From Platerodrilus igneus (lineage: Eukaryota > Arthropoda > Insecta > Coleoptera > Lycidae), in assembly GCA_036346225.1 (NCBI GenBank), contig JARFIW010001254.1, positions 655,001 through 719,000 of the forward strand: a DNA stretch of 64,000 nucleotides, in the 5' to 3' direction. The position numbers and the translations under genes were made by a program. Below are positions 1 through 9,610 of the stretch, piece by piece (positions within the stretch are counted from its first letter, which is position 1; every line of letters starts with the position of its first letter). The notes beneath the pieces are model-generated. The model was given only the letters and a program-made list of their open reading frames with translations, ran no database searches and was not told the DNA's origin.

Positions 1-942
1 CCTTTAGTCCAACTGTATTTCGGTTCTTTAACCAACACTGTACTGTGATATGAAGAATTATCTAAAACAATTGCAGACGGTTGTTCCAAATTATTCAGCA
101 ATTGATTTTCAAACCAATTAAGAAAATTTGCTTCGTTCATCTTTCCATGATAATCTCCATACTTTGTCGCAGATGAAAAGATCAACTCGCAACCTTCAAT
201 GAACCCATTTTCATTGCCTGCATGCAACACATTGAATCTTTTCCCATCGACTTGTGTGCTATTTACACTTCGTACATCATTATTATGCCAGGAACGACAA
301 ACAGTACCGTTTTGGAAAATCCAAGTTTCGTCGAGATGAACTAATTGATAAATGCCTTCCGCTTTAATTCTCATATACTTTACGAGAAATTCAAACCGTT
401 TAAGGCAATTCTATGAGAGCACGACGGGGATTGTCTTTACGGTATGTAAATCCCATTCTGCGTAGCAGTGTATTTAAAGATTTATCACATCCTTTGAACA
501 ATTCTACACTGTAGTTGTAAACACAAGTTATGTACTGTGATATGTTCATCTGAAACCGATGATTATATCAAAACTAAACTACCAACACTTTAATAACTTA
601 CGATTGTCATACATTCGATAAATTTTATTGCAAATTGCACACTCTGTAAATTCATCAACAACAGTTACAGGTTTGTTCAGAATTCTTTTTTTCGAATCTA
701 ATGATTCACCATTTTGAATAACTTTTCACCATAGTCACAGTTGACGGATTAAGTTTGAGAGCAGCTGCAACTCTCTATAAAACCAAATTAAATAATTTTA
801 TAACAAATTACATTTCGTAGATTACCTCTCGGACGGCTGTTACAGGAATAAAAGGTCTTCCATTTGCTTTCTCTTGTTCAAAAAACTCGTACAAGTTAGC
901 AACAAGCTGCTTCCCCCTAGTACCCAAGTGCATTCCAGGCAT
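1..942 (-). pseudogene. IS630/Tc1-like DDE transposase with two introns, cut by the window start
   Basis: On the minus strand three exon-like blocks read as one transposase: 942-826 (ATG at 942), 774-602 and 549 to the window start. They are separated by introns of about 51 and 52 bp with GT and AG ends. The first block reads MPGMHLGTRGKQ and later ones carry HLDETWIFQNGTVC (first catalytic D) and IVLDNSSYHS (second D), typical of the IS630/Tc1-like DDE superfamily found in insects. These enzymes cut and join transposon ends at TA sites. The third catalytic residue would lie beyond position 1. At least two frameshifts break it, one in block 2 near 720 and one near 411 in block 3, so the copy is dead. 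Reading and splice sites are seen directly; the family name is from recognition of motifs. No terminal repeat is visible. Confidence 0.75.
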
Positions 943-1439
943 TTTCAAAAACAAGCTCACGAACGTAAAAATTACGCGAATTTGTTCTGATAAGAACTGT
1001 TTTTAATATGAAAAAAAGGCGCAGTTTATAAAATGATTGGTCTTGAGAAGCAAAAAATTTGACAGTAACACATTCCCATAACCTCCAGAACATGAGTTTA
1101 GGTTATGTACTACCATTTTTGATAGTTTTAAATGTTAAATTTTTGTAGAGAAACGCTGGCATCGTTGCAATTTTCACCAACATTGATTAGATCTGAGTGT
1201 TTAAGATAAGAAAGGAAATATGCTCTATAGTATGTTGGTATGCTTGCGAACATTATTAATGACGTAAATCGGAACTTAAATTACAACGACTATATCTAAA
1301 AAGATTCAATTACAATTCAAAAATAAATCGTTTGAATTTGTTCAAGGATTGTTTGGTATGAAATTTTGTTTAAAGTCCATATTGCAAGTAAACATTTTCA
1401 GAAAAATACCATAAATGTTTAGGAATATACCGAACAATT
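943..1439. other. AT-rich spacer without recognised gene
   Basis: No coding pattern could be supported here. It probably contains the 5' flank of the minus-strand transposase and weak upstream remains of the hAT element that becomes recognisable at about 1440. Confidence 0.4.
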
Positions 1440-1781
1440 GAAAATGTTCTATAAATATCTATTAACTAAAAGAGCTGATGCAAGAAATAAGATATCTAGA
1501 TACACTTTACTTGACTGATGAGCTGGAAGTGATTAAGCACACATTTACGATAAAGATGATTCCTTGGAAATTTTTGAATACACAGTAAAAAAATGATTCA
1601 GGTTAGATATTGCCAAATTTAAGGATAGCTTTGAGAATATTAACTTTACCAGTAACGGTTTCTGAAAGTGGCGTTCGTTTTCTAGATTAAAATTAATAAA
1701 AAATTATTTTTGGTCAGCAATTACACAATAAGAATTGAATAATTTAGTAATAGTTTAAACCGACCGGAATGTGTGTATGTG
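1440..1781 (+). pseudogene. hAT transposase C-terminal part, copy D1 (first piece)
   Basis: Broken frames show LTLPVTVSES followed by a shifted frame with KLIKNYFWSAITQ. This is the pattern of the hAT dimerisation (C-terminal) domain, which holds transposase multimers together. Frameshifts and stops interrupt it. The same sequence recurs at about 27.7-28.0 kb, and the rest of this copy resumes at 6719 after a 4.9-kb insertion: the reading stops at a DVC-like triplet here and continues with NIQDLIRDFALN at about 6736. Homology to the second copy and the domain reading are seen in the sequence; assignment to hAT of the MYM/TTF-like type is by family knowledge. Confidence 0.65.
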
Positions 1782-2418
1782 CAGTACCACCAAGCAAACG
1801 GCCTCGGGAAATTGCGAATTAAAATTTGATAGGAACATATGTAACCAATGAGAAAATTGGACTGATATGTTGTATATTCCCTACATATAACTTTAATTAT
1901 ATGAAAATTGATAGTAATGAGTGTATTCAGTGTTATTTATCGCGCTTTTTATCGAGTTGTAGAAAATTTGATTTAAATATTAAATGCAAATAACTGAATA
2001 CAAAGTACATTAACAAAACGTATTTGCTGCATAACTCAATTTATAAAATTTTAGATTCGCTTTTATGTTTAAAATAAGATGTGTGCACAAAAATTATTAC
2101 GATATGATTACTCGCACCATTCGATATCTATTAATTTCTCACTTATCGAATTGACCAACCCACATCACTAGATGTAAATCGTTTTGCCCAGCTTTCTGAT
2201 TGTTTAATTGTTCTGCGTTTTTATGATATTTCCATTATTCTTCCATTTTAATCAACTTTATTAACGGTTTTTTCGAAACTACATATTTTTCTTACTAAAC
2301 TAAAGGTTTGTATACAAACTGTATAATTATATTGTAAAGTTAAAATTTTACATAACCTCACATTACTGGAATTTATAAATTAATTTATGACTTCTAATAG
2401 ATTCTTTTATTTTTGTAG
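1782..2418. other. Left part of the 4.9-kb insertion, no gene seen
   Basis: The inserted segment begins after a possible 6-bp duplication TATGTG (1776-1781, repeated at 6719-6724). This part is AT-rich and has no supported coding region. A T-rich tract with AG at 2419 could be the acceptor of an intron preceding the transposase block that follows. Confidence 0.4.
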
Positions 2419-2419
2419 G

Positions 2420-5400
2420 TTGTATCATAAACCCAGTAAAAACGCCTAGGAAAAGTGTTAATTCTGAAGCTAGAAGCATCATTAAATCTGCTATAGAATT
2501 TTTTGATAAACAGAAAGATGCAGGTGTGTGGTTATTACCTTTAGAAAAGGCAACTGAACTTACTGCTGCTGCAACTGGGAAATCGTTGCATTTATTAATT
2601 ATTTAAGAAAGAAAGCATCAATATCTGAGAATCGAGCGTTAAAATCTCCATTGAAAAGTCAATGTAGTGGTGGTTCTAATAAAACTACCCTTGACGATTT
2701 TAACTTGGGATTATTAAGACGTACCGTTCATGAAATTTATACGGCTGATAAGCAAGTTCCTACAATGAATATTTTAGTCATGTGAATGAAACACAAAATA
2801 AATTATATTGGTGGCCGGAAAACAATAAGAAAGCATTTGATAAAGATTGGCTTTAGTTTTAAAAACTTCATGATAAACGTAAGTCGCTAATGAAACGAAC
2901 AGACATTGTAGCATGGCGTTCACGCTATCTACGTGTCTTACGAGAAAACAATGCTTGTGAAGAAGGCACGCGGCCAGTGACATATTTGGATGAAACATAT
3001 ATTCATCCATGGTATTGTAACGTATTTTTTCTCTTGTTACGCTTCATTCTTTAATATAGAATAAAACAGCAATAATATAAAATAAATAATTTATAAATTT
3101 CCGTTCAGTAAAATTAATACATAAAATTAATAATAGCATATAGACTCCTTTACCTTTGTGGTCTAAGATTCGTTAGTAAGCTCCGTCGAGTTGTCAATTT
3201 GATCACTTTGCTATCAACGTTTGAAGGAACAAGCTGCGATAAGCGGCGTAGCGGAGTCAAGATGGTCGTGTCTAGGCACATGGCCTGTAACACAGTCCAA
3301 AAAAGAATATATAATTGAATGAGATGGAAGCTTACCCACATCATTAATACCGTTGGTATAAAATTATTTAAATAAATTTTCTAATATTTTTCCTCTTAGT
3401 GCAATATCATATATGGCTACATTTTATATATTGTCGGATATGATAAAATTTTATACAGTATGATAGAAGGCAATTTCGTATATGTTTCGTACAATTCAAC
3501 TTCGCAAAAAAATATAATGTCGTATAAGCAAATCTTGGATCTAGAAAATTTGTTGGACTACTAAATTTTAATATCATGTAAATTCAAGCAGAAGTTAACT
3601 TCGTTAAATAATAAAATGAATAAAATTCAGAAAGCTTTGATAATAGATGGTTATGGATATTTCCGACAGCTGATGTCAAGGTTCTATTTCTTTCGTTCAG
3701 AGCAGTATTACAACACGTAAGTGTTTCTTAGAATTAATCACTTTGAATATTAATTAAGTTGCAATAAGAAAATAGAACATTAAAAATTTTGTAACGTAAA
3801 AGGCTTTTAAGGAAACAGCGAATTAAATAACAAATCTATTGTTTGTCAGAATGTTTGCACATGCACACAAAGTGTATATTTAAAAAGTTGTGAATTACAT
3901 TTTATGTCTGATATAAAAAACATAGATTCAGTTGTCCTATTTAGACCTCACATGTCATCTTACGTTAATTTAAAATATGTTTAAATATTTTGAGGTCATG
4001 AACTTTGATTATTAGTCTACATGTGGAATTCGCGTCATAACTGTTAAGTAAAAGTAACTTTAGGTAAATTCAAGCTATTTTATCAGCACTTAGGTAATTA
4101 AATTTCACTGTGAAGGTCGAAGAAGTACTTCTATGACTTGAAGAAAATATGTAATATGAATAATTAAGAAAATTCAAATCCTTACATTTAAATTTTGTAG
4201 AAAGATCCATTCAGAGATCATCATATTATAGAATATAATTTTTTAGTAGTATATTTCTGTTCCATAAAAAACTATTAATTGAAAATATAGAAATACGAAG
4301 TGAAAATATTACAGTAACATGAATCTAGAAATTTATTCAAATAGAATCTATTTTGTTTTTGAATGACTTTTTATTATTTAAAGGTTCAAGTAAAAATTAC
4401 AAGTCATCCCTGATCAGAAATTGTGTGTAATGAAAACAAATTCCCTGGGTGTATATTTTAGAAGCCTAAATTCTATTATTTTATTTTTGGCAAATATTTT
4501 TGAAGACACAAATGGTGTCCATGTTGTACCTTTGTTTGTTCACAAGTCAAGCCAAGACATCTGTATGACATCTGGTGTTTGAGGTCTTGGTAAGTGTGTT
4601 TAAAAGAGTGAAATTCAGGTTTTATGGCTATGTTAGTGGTGTTGACATAAGGTTTCCGCATTCCCCTAATACAAGCACAGTTAAATTCTGTTGGTTATAA
4701 TATTGAAAAATACGGTGGCGCTCATTAAATATAGTTTTGGTCTTTTAACAACCCATGACCCAAGCTCATGATCGACCCAGAGCTAACACTCGACTAGCCG
4801 TTTATGTCTTAAGAGTTTTTCTTTTTCTCAAGCCATTTTCCATCCAACTTTACCTTGGGCTTGCATTAATAATAAGAAATTCTCGACCTTGTGATATCAG
4901 GTTAGGGTTTGGGAAATTTAAAAGTGTAATTTATTAGCTGGTAGTCACGAGCATAAATAAATATAATAAAAAATCAAGCAAGAAAAATTTTTTATTACAG
5001 TATGGTGTATTGAATAGCTGGCAATCTGAAAACGAATCTGGTGTATACAAGACTAATCGAACTGGTCAACGATACATAATTGTGAATGCAAGTGAACGTT
5101 ATGGCTTCATCAATAATGGTCTTTTAATATTCAAATCAAAAAGCAAATTTGGAAACTATCATGATGACATGAACCACTCCTAATGACATTATTGTTTTGG
5201 ACAACGCACAATATCATAGTGTCCAAATTAATAAACGACCAACACAAGCAGTGCAAAAGAAAACTATTTGGGATTGGTTGGAAAATCAAGGTGTTTCAAC
5301 AACAAATGAAATGCGCAAAGCTGAATTATTAGTTAGTTAAGAACTTTCCATATAGCAAAACATATTTTTTAGATGAATTACTAAAAACACATAAACAAAC

Positions 5401-5660
5401 TGTGCTACGTTTACTACCGTATCATTGAGACTTCATTTCCAAGGAATGGATATGAAGTTTGCTGAAACGTAAGGTTGCAAGGAATAACGTGGATCAAAGA
5501 AGTGGCAAAATTATAAATATAGTGCAAAAAAACATTTTCTCAAATTGGTAAATTAGAGTGGGTAAAACATTGTGATCATGTTAATTGTTTGACAGAAGAA
5601 ACTTAGTGTAGGGATGGTTCACAAGATGATACTGTTGAAATCTTGAACTTTACTGTAAAC
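2420..5660 (+). pseudogene. IS630/Tc1-like DDE transposase, second copy, split by a 2-kb gap
   Basis: The N-terminal part lies at 2420-3012: one frame with SVNSEARSIIKSAIEF, a stop at 2604, then a shifted frame with TTLDDFNLGLLRRTVHEIY and YLDETYIHPWY (first catalytic D). The reading resumes at 5001 with LNSWQSENESGVY, GLLIFKSKSKFGNYHDDMN and IVLDNAQYHS (second D), then decays through several stops to about 5650. The gap 3013-5000 ends in a T-rich tract plus AG, so it is either a long intron or an insertion. The copy is a different subfamily from the one at 1-942, since the two share motifs but not close sequence. It sits inside the hAT remnant D1. Function of the family: cut-and-paste DDE transposase. 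Not active here. Confidence 0.7.
3013..5000. other. Intron or insertion inside the IS630-like pseudogene
   Basis: About 2 kb of AT-rich sequence separates the catalytic D block from the downstream transposase block. The 3' border resembles a splice acceptor (T-rich, then ACAG at 4997-5000). A GT follows the left block, but the direct join is out of frame by my reading. A 62-codon frame at 4476-4661 and a 60-codon frame at 4755-4937 look like chance. Confidence 0.4.
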
Positions 5661-6718
5661 ACAGGATCATCAGAAAATGACGAACTGACAACAAGAAAGG
5701 TATCTAGCACCAGAATTCTCATGCAAAAATTTGTTATAATGTTACTTTATAGATAATTATGTATTGAAATTTATGTAATGTATAGCTGTGCGTTTAAATA
5801 CTGAGAGAAACGTTTAATAAAAACTGTACTATGATTTGGTCTTAATGCTTATTGATTTACTAGATATATTGACTAAAGTACCATTTTTTGATAATAATTA
5901 CATCAATTTAGTAAAGTATTCATGTAAAAGTAATGCGGTGTAAATTTCGAATAGCTCAAGAGGAGAGAAAAAGTGGACTGTATTATATTTAAATGATATT
6001 TAACAAGCAACAGATAATTAATGTCTTTAAACAAATCAAAGCAAAGTGTATACTATAAAGTACTCACCTAGATAAATTATGCAGCCGTGCAGACGAAAAA
6101 ACAATAAAACAAATACAACTCTTCCTTTGGCGCATGCATCAAAGCACATTTATCACAATAGCGGTTCTGCACAAAGCGATTCATACGTAATTGGTTCTAC
6201 GTATAACGAGTACAACAACAGCGATGCGGTCAGTTCGAAAGACGAAAACTACACTCTTAACAAAGCGGTTCAACGTAATTGGTTCTACGTATAACTAGTA
6301 CAACTGCGATGCGGTCAGTTCGAAAGACTAAACCATACTCTACATGTAGAACGTGGAAACTAGCGATGCGGCAAGTTTGAACGACGAGACGAGCCCCTAC
6401 TATCGATTTTCCAGTCACTACACTGTCTGCACATGCGAAATAACAACGTTCCCCACTCGCAGTACATGTTAGCTCGTGCTTCAAGTAAAACCATGGGAAT
6501 TCCACACTAATAACTTTAAATACACCGCGGCGAGTTTAAAATAACCAACAAGCTCGATGTATTAATAAAACTGACAGTAAAATTTACAATATAAACGGAA
6601 CAATTCATATTACCTAACCTAAAAAATAATTTAAATGTCATAGAAAAATCTTACACTGAGTGTACACTTCTATCAGCAGTACCACAAGGCCACACCCTTC
6701 CAGGACTAACGTGATGGC
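5661..6718. other. Right part of the 4.9-kb insertion
   Basis: No gene is supported. The stretch holds the diverged repeat described at 6180-6400 and AT-rich flanks. It ends just before TATGTG at 6719-6724, where hAT sequence resumes. Confidence 0.4.
6180..6400 (+). repeat. Diverged short tandem array, unit about 86 bp
   Basis: The block CGTAATTGGTTCTACGTATA occurs at about 6186 and again at about 6272. Each is followed by AGTACAAC and GCGATGCGGTCAGTTCGAAA, and a third partial GCGATGCGGCAAGTTTGAA starts near 6363. This is a decayed minisatellite of two to three units. Confidence 0.6.
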
Positions 6719-6805
6719 TATGTGATAGTTCGCCAAATATACAAGATTTAATAAGAGATTTTGCTCTAAATAGCGCAAAACAAAGCGCTTTCTTGTAAAA
6801 GAATG
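6719..6805 (+). pseudogene. hAT transposase C-terminal tail, copy D1 (second piece)
   Basis: The frame reads NIQDLIRDFALNSAKQSAFL and then stops at about 6796. It matches, residue by residue with few changes, the end of the hAT copy at about 28.02-28.08 kb (DLIKDFAQNKARQ). It continues the transposase interrupted at 1781. The 3' non-coding part of the transposon follows. Confidence 0.6.
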
Positions 6806-7638
6806 TTTTAGATATATTATTGCTCTACATAGTTTGTTCGCTCTCAATGTTGTGCTTTTTCTTAGTTTATCTTTTTATTGTAAAGTTTTTAGTTTATATT
6901 TTTTGTTTTTCTTTTTTTGTAATATAGTTATTGTGTTTCTAATAAAAATATATCTTTACAAATGTGCTTAAAACGTAACTGACCTGTTAGTATTTGAAAA
7001 TAGAGGATCCGCAAAAGGATTATAATTATAGGAAAATTGGCGAGCCTCAATAAACCGCAGTAAGTAAAAATTGCTACTGCTTTATAGCATCCTAGCTACG
7101 TTTGGTGTGGCAGGTATGTTTAAAAATCACACAAAAATTGCAAACATTTTTTGAATGAAAGAAATAAAGCGTAGCGGATTGCATATTTAGATTAATTCAA
7201 GATAATTAAAACTCTATCCTGTTTCTTGTGCTATTCTTCATTCTACATATAATTCTAGTAGCTGAGGAACGTAAAAATAGTAAATGAACCATTCAAATTC
7301 ATAAGATGGATATAATAAAAGCAAACAATTTAGGTAACGAGAAAATACGATCTACATGATAAATGGTCGAAATTCGAAACTTTGTACACAAAAAGTTATT
7401 ATTTTCGATTTGAAAAACTATAAAATAACTGTTAAAAGGCTTTTCATTCTTCTAAACAATTAAGTAATGGTTGTCTGGAGGATTCTATAAATTGTTTACA
7501 ATATATAGATTATTTTGAATTATTTCTAGATTAAAATAATTTGCTATTAGTTATTATCTTTAGAATTCTCACAATATTATATATTTATAATGAAACTCGT
7601 ATGTAGAAATGTTTTGGTACAACATTCGTATTGTATAA
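6806..7638 (+). mobile_element. hAT D1 3' non-coding part
   Basis: This AT-rich stretch aligns by eye along most of its length with 28.08-29.50 kb, for example ATGATAAATGGTCGAAATTC at about 7355 and 28749. The second copy has about 0.45 kb extra (roughly 28.85-29.30 kb). No coding region. It leads directly into the tRNA-Glu pseudogene, as in the other copy. Confidence 0.55.
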
Positions 7639-7709
7639 TTTGCTATGGTCTAGTGGCTAGGATACCTGGCATTCACCCAGCAGGCTCGGGTTTGATCTCC
7701 GTAGCGGAA
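7639..7709 (+). pseudogene. tRNA-Glu (TTC) pseudogene carried by hAT D1
   Basis: The sequence folds as a tRNA-Glu relative with A-box TGGTCTAGTGG and anticodon loop CATTCAC (anticodon TTC). Three signs of decay are visible. Position 33 is A instead of the invariant T, the T arm is one nucleotide short with a damaged B-box, and the acceptor stem keeps pairing only with two G-T wobbles. The sister gene at 29502-29573 is intact in these places. A T run follows at 7712. Confidence 0.75.
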
Positions 7710-7745
7710 CCTTTTTGTTTTCAATTTTTTATACCGGTTTGTATA

Positions 7746-8986
7746 CGAGGGCGTTCAATAACTTCTTAGAAAATCCAAGAGATGGCGCTCGTAGTAGCGT
7801 AAATAAATTTTTCACAGAAAGCAGCACTCCTAACTAGTCAGCTGTTAGAGTTTCAGCCGTATCCATCACGTAGTTTCATTTTTGTTGTTGATTGAAGTAA
7901 AAATTTTCATTTGATTATAACAATGGATAAAAGTTAGTTTCGAGCAGTGATTAAGCACTTCTATGTAAAAGGGTTAACGGCAAAAGAAATCAAAGCTGAG
8001 TTGGATGAAGTTCATGACACATGTGCTCTTGTGTTTGCAACTGTTTACAATTGGGTGAATGAGTTTAAACGTGTCCATTCATTCACAAAAGATGTACATC
8101 GTTCCGGACGCCCTGTGGAAGTGTCTACCCCCGAAATCCACGATATAATTTTAAATGATCGACGAAAGGCCACAGGCACATCGCAGGGCACAGTCGCTTC
8201 AATTTTGCACGAAAAATTGGCTGCGAAAAAGATCTTGGCAAGATGGGTGCCGCGCTTGCTTACAGTAGAGAATAAACGCAATAGTGTGGTCGATTCTGAG
8301 GCTGTTTTGGGGCTTTTTCGTCGCAATCCTAAGGATTTTCTGCATCGATACATAACTGTCGACGAAACATGGATACATCACTACACTCCAGAGACGAAAC
8401 AGTGAATTTTTGAAGGCGAACAGGCTCCGAAGAAAGCGAAGACGGTGAAATCGATCGTCAAGGTTATGGTCAGGGTCTCTTGGGATGCACGAGCAATCAT
8501 CTATATCGATTACTTGGAAAAGGGAAAAACGATAACAGTAGAGCATTATGCGTCGTTATTGAACCGGATGAGCAAAGAAATCATGGAAAAACGTCCTCAT
8601 TTGAAACGGAAAAAGTTCTTCAACAAGACCATGCACGGGTGTACCCCTGCGCAGTTCCAATGGCCATAATTCTGGAATTAAAAGTTCCAATTATTACAAC
8701 ATCCACCGTATTCGCTAGATTTGGCCCCCAGTGACTTTTTCTTATTTCCCAACTTAAAAAAATGGCTTGGCGCGCAAAGGTTTACGTCAAACGAGGAGGT
8801 CATCGCCTAAACAAATGTCTATTTTGAGGAGTTTCAGAAATTCTATTTTTTGGACGGCTTAAAAAATTTGAAAAGCGTTTAGAAAAATGTATAGAGCTGA
8901 AGGAAGATTATGTTGAATAATAAAAGAAAATCTACCCAAAAAATGTTTTTTCTACTTTTTTCTAAGGACTTATTGGCCGGCCCTCG
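7746..8986 (+). mobile_element. mariner transposon with TA duplication
   Basis: Terminal inverted repeats of about 30 bp (CGAGGGCGTTCAATAA at the left; the right end read in reverse starts CGAGGGCCGGCCAATAA) flank a broken mariner transposase. TA at 7744-7745 and 8987-8988 is the target duplication. The tRNA-bearing hAT copy at 29.57-29.62 kb lacks this insert, so mariner entered the hAT remnant just downstream of its tRNA. Confidence 0.88.
7923..8920 (+). pseudogene. mariner transposase, broken
   Basis: The ATG at 7923 is followed after four codons by an in-frame TAG. The main open stretch runs 7947-8405 and holds the helix-turn-helix half and the catalytic VDETWIHHYTPETKQ (first D). A stop at 8403 interrupts it. 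Further frames carry TVEHYASLLNRM and the tail ending KEDYVE at 8917. The segment around 8640-8750, which should hold the second and third catalytic aspartates, is shifted in frame, and part of the family's N-terminal linker near residue 75 is missing. Mariner transposases are about 345 residues and act alone in cut-and-paste transposition. This one cannot make a full protein. Confidence 0.85.
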
Positions 8987-8988
8987 TA

Positions 8989-9610
8989 TTAAAGTATACT
9001 TATACTATTTAGATCTGACTAATAATTCTTTCAATTATTTTTATTAACCATACTAATATCAAAATAAAAATATTTGAAAATATATTTACAAATTAACTTG
9101 AGAAGGATGGGTAATAATGTATATGGCAGCGCAGTGAGTTGAAATAGTTTGTGTTCAATAATGATATATTATGGCAATAAAGAATTTGCATACAATATTT
9201 AAGATGATAATTATTTATATACAGAAATTAATATAAGAACTTATTGCAAGTAATTTTTAAAATATTGACGTTAATGGTACACCTATACCATGAGACGAAA
9301 AAATTAAATGATACCCAGTTATCAAGTATAGTTTGGATTATAAACTGAAATAAATCATGAAACATAAACTTTTAGTCACTGTTTCACCGACACAATCTCA
9401 TATGCCCTAACACAATTCCAATACAAACATACAAAACAGAAAAAAGTGGATCACATGGTTTTAGTTACCCACTATTTTATAGACAACCTATAAATAGATC
9501 GACAGGGGATTGTCTACTGAGCACAGTTACAAACTTCATTCTTTGTGAAAACGTCTCCTTAAAAAGTTAGATTTAAATTTACAAGATTAGTAGAGTGTTA
9601 CATGCCGAAA
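8989..9610 (+). mobile_element. hAT D1 3' terminal region
   Basis: This continues the alignment with the second hAT copy (29.62-30.09 kb), for example AATTATTTTTATTAACCATA at 9035 and 29648. Homology fades at about 9610 and 30090, which is my estimate of the transposon end. No 8-bp duplication could be confirmed. Confidence 0.5.
9489..9525 (+). promoter_or_regulatory. Conserved TATA-like block near the hAT end
   Basis: TATAAATAG at 9489 is followed by ATCGACAGGGGATTGTCTAC. The same block occurs at 29988 with one change (ATCGACAGGGGATCGTCTAC). It stands out because the flanks are much more diverged. It looks like a core promoter pointing out of the element; function is inferred only. Confidence 0.35.
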
